Both the position numbers and the translations under genes were made by a program. From Oscillospiraceae bacterium (GTDB lineage Bacteria > Bacillota > Clostridia > Oscillospirales > Acutalibacteraceae), in the NCBI GenBank assembly GCA_029225165.1, contig JAQXVY010000002.1, positions 1-44,104 on the forward strand: DNA of 44,104 nt, written 5' to 3'. The notes beneath the pieces are model-generated. The model was not told the origin of the DNA. It searched no databases and saw nothing but the letters and a program-made list of their open reading frames with translations. Shown piece by piece: positions 8,009-16,644 of the stretch. Positions within the stretch are counted from its first letter, which is position 1, and every line of letters begins with the position of its first letter.

Positions 8009-9148
8009 ATGAGAGCAAGAGTAATCGCATATTATTTACCCCAATATCATCCGGTACCGGAGAACGATAAATTCTGGGGCAAGGGTTTTACCGAATGGAC
8101 AAATGTTGCAAAGGCAAAGCCACTGTTTAAAGGTCATTATCAGCCTCAGATTCCTGCGGATTTGGGATTTTACGATTTGCGTATTCCTGAAGTAAGGATG
8201 GAACAGGCTAAGTTGGCAAGAGAAGCAGGAGTAGAGGGCTTTTGCTACTGGCATTACTGGTTTGGCAACGGTAAAAAGGTTCTCGATATGCCCTTTAACG
8301 AGGTGCTGAAAAGCGGAGAGCCTGATTTTCCCTTTTGCTTAGGTTGGGCTAACCACAGCTGGACAACAAAGACTTGGGAAAAGGGAAAGAGCTTTACCTC
8401 CGAAACAATGATTTTTGAACAGCTATATCCCGGTGAAGAGGATTACACAGCTCATTTTTATGATGTTTTACCTGCCTTTAAGGATAAAAGATATATTACA
8501 GTAGAGGGCAAACCTCTGTTTGTGATTTTTGACACAGCTAATTTCCCCGACGCAAAGAATTTTATGGCATTGTGGAATAAGCTTGCTGTTGAAAATGGAC
8601 TTAAGGGTGTTTATTTTGTGGGCAGATGTGATGCTTTGCCTTCAATGAACAGAAAGAATTTAAAGGATATTGATAAATTGACAAAGCCTCGTTACGAGAA
8701 GCTGCTGAGTGAGGGATATGACGGTATCAATTCCGTCACTCTGAAATATGCAGAGTTTAAAACAACAGGTGTACTTCACAAGGCTGTTCATTCATTTCTT
8801 CGTAAGCACCTTGAGGGAGTAGTTCTGGATAAATACAAATACGACGATATTATGGCTAACTTCATTACTCCTGAGGATTATACGGACAGGATTTATCCAC
8901 AGCTTATTCCAAGGCGTGACCGTTCTCCCCGTTCAGGCAGAAAGGCAATGATTTACTACAACAGCACCCCCGAGGGCTTTAAGGTTGCTGTTGAAAATGC
9001 GGTAAAGTGTGTTGAACAGAGAGATTTTGACCACAGACTTATTTTTATGAACGCTTGGAACGAATGGGGCGAGGGTGCTTATCTTGAGCCGGATTTAAAA
9101 TTCGGTCACGGATATATCAATGCCCTGAGAGAGGTTCTTGATAAGTGA
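8009..9148 (+). CDS. WbsX-like (GH99-related) glycan biosynthesis protein
   Basis: The N-terminus RARVIAYYLPQYHPVPEND followed by WGKGFTEWTNV is the hallmark of the Glyco_tran_WbsX family, related to the GH99 fold. Further family blocks are GFCYWHYWFGNGKKVLDMP, CLGWANHSWTTKTW and the C-terminal FMNAWNEWGEGAYLEPD. Members occur in O-antigen and capsule clusters; whether they act as transferases or hydrolases is not settled. 379 residues is normal for a single-domain member. The start ATG is preceded by TTAGGAAG. The next gene follows after 18 bases. Confidence 0.85.
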   Translation: MRARVIAYYLPQYHPVPENDKFWGKGFTEWTNVAKAKPLFKGHYQPQIPADLGFYDLRIPEVRMEQAKLAREAGVEGFCYWHYWFGNGKKVLDMPFNEVLKSGEPDFPFCLGWANHSWTTKTWEKGKSFTSETMIFEQLYPGEEDYTAHFYDVLPAFKDKRYITVEGKPLFVIFDTANFPDAKNFMALWNKLAVENGLKGVYFVGRCDALPSMNRKNLKDIDKLTKPRYEKLLSEGYDGINSVTLKYAEFKTTGVLHKAVHSFLRKHLEGVVLDKYKYDDIMANFITPEDYTDRIYPQLIPRRDRSPRSGRKAMIYYNSTPEGFKVAVENAVKCVEQRDFDHRLIFMNAWNEWGEGAYLEPDLKFGHGYINALREVLDK

Positions 9149-9166
9149 TAAAGGGAGGCTTTGGCG

Positions 9167-10249
9167 ATGAATGTCCTAAATGTGTTTTATACATTTAACT
9201 CCGGCGGTGTGGAGAGATTGGGGATTGATGTATCAAATCAACTTGCACATTCCGGTAATTCTGCACACCTTTGCGTTATTTCGGATTCCTATTCACAGGG
9301 TTTACTTGACCAGTTAAGTGACGATGTACATCTGCATTTGCTAAAGAAAAAGGGAAAAATTCGCAAGCTGGGATACTTAAAACAGTTAATATCTATTATC
9401 GACTCCGAAAAAATTGAGGCTATGCATGTCCACCAGGGTGTGCTTATGAGTTTCTATTTGTTGATAAAGCTATTAAGACCAAAATTGAGAGTGTATTTTA
9501 CAGTTCACGATACCTATATTTTTTCTGAACTCCCAAAGAAGGATAGGCTGTTGTCAAGGGTTGTTTGTAAAAAGCTTATTGCTATATCAGACGCTGTTGT
9601 GGAGGATATTCTCAAAAATGGTGTGTCAAAAGATAAAATTGTGAGAATATACAACGGTGTGGATTTCAGCAGATTTCCTGTGCAAAGCAGAAACCGTGAC
9701 AAAGAAAGACCTGTTACTATTGCAAATGTAGCCAGATTTTTCCCAAATAAAAAGGGTCAGGATATTTTGATAAAGGCGACATCCATCCTTAAGAATAAGG
9801 GTGTTTCCGTAAGGGTGATTTTTGCCGGAGGAGAAGTATCCGAAAGTATTGGCGAAATGGACAGAATGAAAGAGTTAGCCAAAACTCTTGGAGTGTCAGA
9901 GGAAATTACCTTCCTTGGTGACACAAAGGATGTCCCTGCTGTTTTAAATCAGGCTGACATTTTCTGTATTCCGTCCCGATATGAAGGCTTTGGAATATCC
10001 GCAGTTGAGGGTATGGCGTCAGGCTTACCCTGTGTTGCAAGTAATATCATTGGTCTTAATGAGGTTGTGAACAGCAGTAAGCTTGGAGAACTGTTTGAAG
10101 CCGGAAACGAAAATGACCTTGCAGATAAAATCCTTTATGTAATAAATCATATTGATGATTACAACGGAGAAGAAATCGCAAAAAATGTGAGAGATAGATT
10201 TTCAATAGAGCATATGGGAAACGAGCTATTAAATACGTATAAGAATTGA
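9167..10249 (+). CDS. GT4-family glycosyltransferase
   Basis: GT-B fold retaining glycosyltransferase. The N-terminus VLNVFYTFNSGGVERL is the glycine-rich acceptor-side motif. The C-terminal half has PVTIANVARFFPNKKGQDIL, then TFLGDTKDVPAVLNQADIFC and the donor-site block PSRYEGFGISAVEGMASGLP with the E-x7-E arrangement. I chose ATG 9167, 8 bases after GGGAGG; a TTG at 9161 is also possible. The stop overlaps the region just before the next start. It is cytoplasmic or peripheral at the membrane. Sugar specificity cannot be read from the sequence. Confidence 0.88.
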   Translation: MNVLNVFYTFNSGGVERLGIDVSNQLAHSGNSAHLCVISDSYSQGLLDQLSDDVHLHLLKKKGKIRKLGYLKQLISIIDSEKIEAMHVHQGVLMSFYLLIKLLRPKLRVYFTVHDTYIFSELPKKDRLLSRVVCKKLIAISDAVVEDILKNGVSKDKIVRIYNGVDFSRFPVQSRNRDKERPVTIANVARFFPNKKGQDILIKATSILKNKGVSVRVIFAGGEVSESIGEMDRMKELAKTLGVSEEITFLGDTKDVPAVLNQADIFCIPSRYEGFGISAVEGMASGLPCVASNIIGLNEVVNSSKLGELFEAGNENDLADKILYVINHIDDYNGEEIAKNVRDRFSIEHMGNELLNTYKN

Positions 10250-10257
10250 GGGTTAAA

Positions 10258-11175
10258 ATGGAACCGCTTGTTTGTGTGATTCTTGTTAATTACAACGGTG
10301 TCAGTGATACAGAAGAATGTGTTAAGAGCCTAAAAGAATGCAATTACACCAATCTACATATTGTCATTGTTGATAACGGGTCTTTAACAGGAAAAGTAGA
10401 ATACAATGAAATAATCACTAAGGATAAATGTGAGATTATATACAGCAAGGATAATGTGGGCTTTGCCGGTGCCAACAATATTGGCATCAATAGGGCATTG
10501 GAAATAAATGCAGACTATGTGCTGATTTTAAACAACGATACTGTTGTTCATAAGGACTTTTTGTTCCCATTAATAGATGCCTGTAAGGAAAATCCCAAAA
10601 TCGGCATAGCTACCGGAAAGATTTATTATTTTGATGAACCTGAATATCTGTGGTTCGGCGGTAGCTATTATGACGAAAGCCTTTCTGAATGTAAAATTGA
10701 CGGAATCGGAAAAAAGGATTCGGAAGAATATAGTGCAGAAAAGTACATTCCCTTTGCAACAGGCTGTTTGTGGCTAATTCCAAAGAATGTTTTGTCAACT
10801 GTTGGACTTATGAGCGAAGAATACTTTTTGTATTATGAAGACGCCGATTACTGCGAAAGATTAAAGAATAAGGGTTATTCTATCAAATATATACCGTCAT
10901 CGGTGATTTATCACAAGGAAAGTCGCTCTACTAAAAAGGGAAGCCCATTATATCACTATTACATTACTCGTAACTATCTATATTACATAAGAAAATATGT
11001 TAAGGGTAGCAGAAAGTACAAAATGTATTTCAATCGTGGACTGCAAACACTGAGAAGTGTAGTTAGAAAGAGAATGAAATTTTATGTAGCGTATAGGGCG
11101 TTTTTAGATTTTATGCTGTGCCATATGGGCAAAGAAAATATTTTAAAGGAGAATTGCACCAATGCTCAAAATTAA
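10258..11175 (+). CDS. GT2-family glycosyltransferase (rhamnosyltransferase-like)
   Basis: GT-A fold. The N-terminus CVILVNYNGVSDTEECVKSL, the VIVDNGS motif and NVGFAGANNIGI are typical of the GT2 group that includes rhamnosyltransferases and N-acetylglucosaminyl-diphospho-decaprenol L-rhamnosyltransferases. The metal site is LILNNDTVV, and the acceptor-side acid lies in EEYFLYYEDADYCERLKNKG. A basic C-terminal tail may associate with the membrane. ATG 10258 has GAGGG 5 bases upstream. The 3' end overlaps the polymerase gene by 14 bases, which supports co-translation. Confidence 0.87.
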   Translation: MEPLVCVILVNYNGVSDTEECVKSLKECNYTNLHIVIVDNGSLTGKVEYNEIITKDKCEIIYSKDNVGFAGANNIGINRALEINADYVLILNNDTVVHKDFLFPLIDACKENPKIGIATGKIYYFDEPEYLWFGGSYYDESLSECKIDGIGKKDSEEYSAEKYIPFATGCLWLIPKNVLSTVGLMSEEYFLYYEDADYCERLKNKGYSIKYIPSSVIYHKESRSTKKGSPLYHYYITRNYLYYIRKYVKGSRKYKMYFNRGLQTLRSVVRKRMKFYVAYRAFLDFMLCHMGKENILKENCTNAQN

Positions 11176-12439
11176 AAAAATCAGCATAAATAAAATGATT
11201 GTTGCACTTTTGGCACTGCTTAATATTAATATTTTTTATTTTGTGTATCCTTCAGGAGAACTGGCTAAAATTTGGGGTTCTTATCACAAAACCTTATTGG
11301 TTATCATAGCCTTGTTTTCAGTGTTGTTTACAAACTTTTTTATTGGAAAAATCAAATTTCACAGTAAATTTTTGAAACAGTATCTCTTAGTCAGCACCAT
11401 TGTATTAGCTGTAATTTGTATGTATTCAATTTTCGCATATCCGGGGCAGAGTATGCTGTATATTTTTTATACTATGTCTCACTTTTTGTTCATTTGGTAT
11501 GCAACGGTTTTGCTTAGGGAGTTTCTTATTGACGGTGGAATTGAAGCAACACTAAATGTAATCAATGTTATAACATTTGTACTTTATGTTTTGCTCTTTA
11601 TTCAGTTCTTTATTTATGCAACAACAGGTACTGTAATTTTTCCAAGAGAATTTGGCTTGCGCTCAAATTCAATACGAATACCGCTAAGTGCATTTGGCAA
11701 TCTGATGATTATTTATAATTATTGGAAATTTAGGTTTAGCAAGAATTATAGTGCCTTTAACATAATTCAACTTGCATTGGGTATATTCCTTTTATTTTTT
11801 GTTCAGCAGACAAGAGCATACTATATTGTTGTTTTGGGCAGTATTCTTGTTATGGAACTTGTGGGTAAAAAGACAAAGTATTATGTAGTCAAGAATTTAT
11901 TGATAGTACTTTGTTTAATTGCATTTATTGGCTTTTCTTCCGTATGGGAAAACTTTGTGGATTCTTTATCAGTAGAGAATGAAACCTACGGTGTAGCCAC
12001 CGGTGCAAGATTATTAGCAATAGACTACTATTGGGATGCCTTTTTGGATAATCCGTTATTTGCACAGGGCTTTATTGCCGATGTAAGATATACAAATATT
12101 ATGCAAGGACCCTTTGGCATATATAACTATTCCGATGTTGGATTTATTGGATTGTTAGCACAGACAGGATTATTCTCAATTGTCTTGTTTATTTGGCCGG
12201 TAGTACGGTGGATTAAGATAATTATCAGGTGCAAAAGAAATAATATTGATTATTCATTGTTACTCGGCTTACTGTTTTTCAGCCTAAGCTCAATGGTTTC
12301 TCTAAGTTTGTTTGACTCACCAAGAGCAATCCTGTTGCCATTCCTTTTGGCGATTTTTGAGTTTTACTATGTTCAAAGCATTAATAAAATAGGTGATACA
12401 AAAATAGGAGGTGTACGCAGAATTGAAAGAAAGATATAA
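11162..12439 (+). CDS. Wzy-type O-antigen/capsule polymerase
   Basis: A 425-residue protein with about ten or more strongly hydrophobic segments and no other domain. A large polar loop around residues 265-325 carries ATGARLLAIDYYWDAFLDNP and the nearby QGPFGIYNYSDVGFIG. Such a loop late in the chain, with conserved charged residues, is the usual pattern of Wzy/O-antigen ligase-like proteins, which polymerise lipid-linked repeat units outside the membrane. Context supports this, because a Wzx flippase is in the same operon. Sequence identity in this family is low, so the call rests on topology and position. AAGGAG precedes the start. Confidence 0.72.
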   Translation: MLKIKKISINKMIVALLALLNINIFYFVYPSGELAKIWGSYHKTLLVIIALFSVLFTNFFIGKIKFHSKFLKQYLLVSTIVLAVICMYSIFAYPGQSMLYIFYTMSHFLFIWYATVLLREFLIDGGIEATLNVINVITFVLYVLLFIQFFIYATTGTVIFPREFGLRSNSIRIPLSAFGNLMIIYNYWKFRFSKNYSAFNIIQLALGIFLLFFVQQTRAYYIVVLGSILVMELVGKKTKYYVVKNLLIVLCLIAFIGFSSVWENFVDSLSVENETYGVATGARLLAIDYYWDAFLDNPLFAQGFIADVRYTNIMQGPFGIYNYSDVGFIGLLAQTGLFSIVLFIWPVVRWIKIIIRCKRNNIDYSLLLGLLFFSLSSMVSLSLFDSPRAILLPFLLAIFEFYYVQSINKIGDTKIGGVRRIERKI

Positions 12440-13484
12440 TTCAATAGAGGGACTGCGTGTTATTTCTTGCTTTGCGATTATTGCAATGCATATTTTGTAC
12501 AATACATCTTATGGTCTGTCGGGTAACATTGTTTGGGATAGGATTATCCCATCATGGACATGGTTTGTGTATTTATTCTTGATGATTAGTGGCTTTGGAA
12601 TGTGTGCCGGTTATCTTGAAAGAATGCAAAAGGGTACTATTAGTATGGAGGATTTTTATAAAAAACGCTATAAAAAAATCCTACCCTTTTTTGGCTTTCT
12701 GATTTTAATTGCAGTTGTTATGGAGCACTCAATATCTGCAATTTTTGAGGCATCTGTTGAGTTGCCTATGTTACACGGATTGCTTCCAAATAATCATATG
12801 TCCCTCCTGGGGGTGTGTTGGACACTTGGGGTAATATTCTTATTCTATCTATTATTTCCATTCTTTTCGTGGTTAATGAAGAATAAAAAAACAGCTTGGT
12901 TAACCTTGATAGCAAGTTTATGGATAAATTATGTTTGTGAAAATTACTTTTTTGGAGAAGAATATGTAACTGAAACATTCACTCCAAGACATTCTTTTAT
13001 CTATTGTATTCCATTGTTTGTAGCAGGTGGATTAATCTATCTTTATCGAAAAGAAATCAGAACATTCTGCAGTAAATTCAGGTGGATAGCACTTGCGTTA
13101 TGCGTTGTTGCAACAGTACTTTGGTATGTTGTTACGGACAGCATATCCGGAGTGGAAATATTTTTCATAAAAACTTTGCTGATTTTCTCCCTGTGGTTAT
13201 CATACGCCGTTGGAGTTGACAGTAAATTCTTGGGTTGCAAGTTTATGCGTTACTTCAGCGGAATTTCTATGGAGATGTATCTTGCCCAAATGATTATTTT
13301 CCGTGTGGTGGAGAAGTTGGGTTTACTATATGTATTTGGTAACTCCGGTGTTGGCGGGTGGATTTCCTTTGCATTTTCATTTATATTGACTGTTGTCGGT
13401 CTTGTGGTTTTCATACAAGGCTTTAGGTTAGCGGTTAAAATATTCACAAAAATTAAGGATAAAAAGTTTAGTAAGACCGTCTGA
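12423..13484 (+). CDS. Membrane acyltransferase (acyltransferase_3 family)
   Basis: Integral membrane protein of about ten helices. The N-terminal block RYNSIEGLRVISCFAIIAMH includes the histidine that is catalytic in acyltransferase_3 proteins such as OafA, which O-acetylate surface glycans. A later helix carries SWTWFVYLFLMISGFGMCAGY, matching the family's second motif, then the YKKRYKKILPFF segment. I chose TTG 12423, 11 bases after AGGAGG; the in-frame GTG at 12411 overlaps that ribosome site. It overlaps the polymerase gene by 17 bases. It probably acetylates or succinylates the polymer. Confidence 0.83.
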   Translation: MKERYNSIEGLRVISCFAIIAMHILYNTSYGLSGNIVWDRIIPSWTWFVYLFLMISGFGMCAGYLERMQKGTISMEDFYKKRYKKILPFFGFLILIAVVMEHSISAIFEASVELPMLHGLLPNNHMSLLGVCWTLGVIFLFYLLFPFFSWLMKNKKTAWLTLIASLWINYVCENYFFGEEYVTETFTPRHSFIYCIPLFVAGGLIYLYRKEIRTFCSKFRWIALALCVVATVLWYVVTDSISGVEIFFIKTLLIFSLWLSYAVGVDSKFLGCKFMRYFSGISMEMYLAQMIIFRVVEKLGLLYVFGNSGVGGWISFAFSFILTVVGLVVFIQGFRLAVKIFTKIKDKKFSKTV

Positions 13485-13581
13485 TATTTCTTTCATATTT
13501 TGATATTATTAGTGTTTAGATGAATTACCTTGTGTACATAGTCTTTACAGGGTACACAGAAATGTTATGGTGGAGAAATTT

Positions 13582-14772
13582 ATGAAGCATAAAACAATTG
13601 GAATAATGGGTGGACTTGTGAGTAACGCAAATCTTGGTTGTGTTGCGTTGACTTATTCACTAATTAATGTTTTGGAAAAAATAAAGAGCAATTTGGACTG
13701 TGAATTTGACTACATTATTTTTGAGTATGAGTTCATAGAGGACTGCTATTCACGACTTTCAAGCAAACTAAATATCGACAGGTCAAGACTGCATTTTTCA
13801 AAAATAGGCTTTTACGAAAACGAGAATTGGAAGCTATACATAAAGACCATTGGCGAAAAGGCAAAGATGGTTAAGGATATTAAAAAATGCGACCTTGTGA
13901 TTGACATTACACAAGGGGATAGCTTTACAGATATATACGGAATGGGTAGATTTAATAGCCTTACACACATTAAGGAATTGGTAGTAAAGTACAATATTCC
14001 TTTGGTTCTTGCCCCTCAGACCTACGGTCCGTTTTTAGACGATACTGCCAAGAACAAAGCAAAAACGGCAATAGAAAAGGCTGTGTCGGTAATGTCAAGG
14101 GATAAGGAATCAGCAGACTATGTAAAATCTTTCAGTGATAAGGATATTGTGGTTACAACCGACTTGGCTTTTGGATTGCCTTTTGAAAAAAGTAACAAGA
14201 AGGAAAAGGATAAAATCAAAATCGGGTTAAATCCGTCAGGCTTGTTAGTAAATACCAAAACCGAAAAAACCAACCTTGCAACTTCCCTTGCTACTGACTA
14301 TGATAAATACATAAAGGATTTGACTGACGAAATACTAAGTCGCCCGGAATATGAACTTCATATTATTCCTCATGTTGGTGATGATGCAATAGGAATGTTT
14401 AAAAATGTTGAGGGTGTAGTTGTACACCAAAGGTTTGGAGATCCGGTTGAGGCTAAAAATGTAATTGCCCAAATGGATGTGTTTATTGGTTCAAGAATGC
14501 ACGCCACCATCGGTGCTTTTTCATCAGGAGTTGCTACAATTCCTGTGGCATACAGCAGAAAATTTTCCGGCTTATATCGCAGCTTAGGTTATGATAATGT
14601 TGTGGACTTAACCACATCAGGAACTGACGACGCCCTAAAATACACATTGGAATTACTGAATAATCATAAACAGCTAAAAACAGAGGTTCAAAATAGCCTG
14701 TTAAAGGTTGACAGTGTTTATAGCATAATACAAACAGAGATTGAATCTGTTATGAAAAAAGTTTGGAATTAG
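13582..14772 (+). CDS. Polysaccharide pyruvyl transferase family protein
   Basis: PS_pyruv_trans family, related to CsaB/WcaK, which add pyruvate ketals from phosphoenolpyruvate to sugars. Family features are the N-terminal GIMGGLVSNANLGCVALTYS, then CDLVIDITQGDSFTD, PLVLAPQTYGPF, KIGLNPSGLL and the C-terminal DVFIGSRMHATIGAFSSGV with its conserved SRMHA arginine and histidine. About 396 residues is normal. ATG 13582 follows GGTGGAG by 6 bases; an in-frame ATG at 13567 is an alternative. The 97-base gap before it contains an inverted repeat (GTGTAC/GGTACAC). It adds a negative charge to the glycan if active. Confidence 0.85.
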   Translation: MKHKTIGIMGGLVSNANLGCVALTYSLINVLEKIKSNLDCEFDYIIFEYEFIEDCYSRLSSKLNIDRSRLHFSKIGFYENENWKLYIKTIGEKAKMVKDIKKCDLVIDITQGDSFTDIYGMGRFNSLTHIKELVVKYNIPLVLAPQTYGPFLDDTAKNKAKTAIEKAVSVMSRDKESADYVKSFSDKDIVVTTDLAFGLPFEKSNKKEKDKIKIGLNPSGLLVNTKTEKTNLATSLATDYDKYIKDLTDEILSRPEYELHIIPHVGDDAIGMFKNVEGVVVHQRFGDPVEAKNVIAQMDVFIGSRMHATIGAFSSGVATIPVAYSRKFSGLYRSLGYDNVVDLTTSGTDDALKYTLELLNNHKQLKTEVQNSLLKVDSVYSIIQTEIESVMKKVWN

Positions 14773-14848
14773 TTTTTTTAGGGATGTTAACAGAATATAT
14801 TGTATTTAAAATATATTGATAAGACAATTAATATAAGGGGAAGGTAAT

Positions 14849-16606
14849 ATGGAATACTACTATTCAACGAATAAAAATGTGCAGATATTGATTGCACTTT
14901 TGAAAGCACATAATATCAACAAAGTTATTGCCTCACCGGGAACAACAAATTTGGAGTTAATGGCAAGTCTGCAAAGTGATAGTTTTTTCCAAATGTATTC
15001 TTGTGTTGACGAGAGAAGTGCTGCTTATATGGCTTGTGGATTAGCGGCAGAAACCGGAGAGCCGGTGATGATAACCTGCACTGAGGCAACTGCATCAAGA
15101 AATTATTTTTCAGGTATGACAGAGGCATATCACAGAAAATTGCCAATTCTTGCTGTTACAGGATTACACGAATATTCATATATCGGAAATCTTGAACCAC
15201 AGGTCATAGATCGTGACAATGCACCGTCAGATACTATGAAATTGAAAGTTCATCTTCCTGTTATAAAGGATGAAAATGATATTTGGGAAAGTGAACTTAA
15301 AATCAATAAAGCATTACTGGAATTAAGACACAGAGGTGGCGGTCCGGTACATATTGATATTCCTTGGAATGGTGGAAATTTTGATTTTTCTGTTCAAGAA
15401 CTGCCTGCCGTTAGAGTTATCAATAGATATAGCAACGGTGATGTGTTGCCTCCAATAAATAAAGGTAGAGTAGCAGTTTATATCGGAACTCATTCAGACT
15501 GGTCTGAAGAGGATACAAAAGCACTTGATGCTTTTTGCAAAAAGAATAATGCTGTGGCAATATGTGACCATTCCTGCAAATACTATGGAAAGTATCGTGT
15601 GCAGACAGCCCTTTTATCTCTTCAGAAAACAAGAATTGATGTTTTGGAAAATATTGACCTTTTGATTCATATCGGAGAAGAAACCGGTGATGACGCATCA
15701 AAAAGAAGAATTCAAAATGGTGTCAAGGAAGTTTGGCGAGTTAGTATAGACGGTGAACTTCGAGATACATTTAAGAAACTAACAAATGTTTTTGAAATGG
15801 ATGAGAGGGATTTCTTCCAATATTATTCCGATAGGAAAGACGGTAATGACTCATATTTACAAGAGTGTAAAGAACTTTTGGATAGTTTGTATTCAAACAT
15901 TCCTTCATTACCTTTCTCCAGTATGTATGTAGCGTCTAAAATAGCCCCTGCATTACCTGAGGGTTCTGCTATACATTTTGGTGTCAGTGATACCATACGA
16001 GCATGGACAATGTTTAACTTACCAAAAGGTGTGCGTTCTTATGCAAACACAGGTTGCCGTGGAATTGACGGATGCGTATCATCCTTGATAGGCGCTTCCT
16101 TTGCAAACCCGAATAAGACATATTTTGGTGTTTTCGGAGATCTTACATTTTTCTATGATTTGAATTCGTTAGGTAACAGATACATAGGAAACAATGTTAG
16201 AATTATTTTACTGAATAACGACGGGGGAAATATATTCAGACACACCGGTCATCCTGCCCAAACATGGCTTGGCTTTGAACAGGCCAATCTATACATCGCA
16301 GCATCAGGACACTTTGGAAAAAAATCTCCGGAGCTTGTTAAAAATTATGCAGAAAACTTAGGCTTTGAATATATCAGTGCATCAAACAAATCAGAATTTG
16401 ATGCGAAATATGAGCATTTTGTATCACCGGAGAAATTGCAAAAACCAATCCTTTTTGAAATCTTTTCTGATTCTGCTTCCGATAATCAGGGCTTTGACTT
16501 GATGGCTGATATTTTAAAGGATTCATCTACCTCTATGAAGAAGGCAATTAAACAGGTCTTAGGTAAACAAGGAACAGCTTTTGTAAAGAAAATAATTAAA
16601 CATTGA
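14849..16606 (+). CDS. MenD-like thiamine diphosphate enzyme in a polysaccharide operon
   Basis: 585 residues with the three-domain layout of ThDP decarboxylases/MenD. The catalytic glutamate is E55 in VDERSAAYMACGLA. The MenD-type block CRGIDGCVSSLIGAS lies at about 403-417. The cofactor/Mg2+ motif starts at GDLTFFYDLNSL (430-441) and ends at NNDGGNIF. True MenD has SPGSRS at the isochorismate site; here it is SPGTTN (29-34), so the key Ser-Arg pair is missing and menaquinone synthesis is unlikely. The TADRP-type arginine is also absent (VTGLHE). I infer a related ThDP reaction on a small keto-acid used for glycan decoration. GGGGAAGG precedes the start. Confidence 0.82.
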   Translation: MEYYYSTNKNVQILIALLKAHNINKVIASPGTTNLELMASLQSDSFFQMYSCVDERSAAYMACGLAAETGEPVMITCTEATASRNYFSGMTEAYHRKLPILAVTGLHEYSYIGNLEPQVIDRDNAPSDTMKLKVHLPVIKDENDIWESELKINKALLELRHRGGGPVHIDIPWNGGNFDFSVQELPAVRVINRYSNGDVLPPINKGRVAVYIGTHSDWSEEDTKALDAFCKKNNAVAICDHSCKYYGKYRVQTALLSLQKTRIDVLENIDLLIHIGEETGDDASKRRIQNGVKEVWRVSIDGELRDTFKKLTNVFEMDERDFFQYYSDRKDGNDSYLQECKELLDSLYSNIPSLPFSSMYVASKIAPALPEGSAIHFGVSDTIRAWTMFNLPKGVRSYANTGCRGIDGCVSSLIGASFANPNKTYFGVFGDLTFFYDLNSLGNRYIGNNVRIILLNNDGGNIFRHTGHPAQTWLGFEQANLYIAASGHFGKKSPELVKNYAENLGFEYISASNKSEFDAKYEHFVSPEKLQKPILFEIFSDSASDNQGFDLMADILKDSSTSMKKAIKQVLGKQGTAFVKKIIKH

Positions 16607-16644
16607 TAATTTTGTTTTATAGTTAATAATGGATAGATACATAA

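Noticed and set aside
14773..14848. Separate promoter before the MenD-like gene
   Set aside because: AT-rich palindromes (AATATATT) but no convincing -35/-10 pair.
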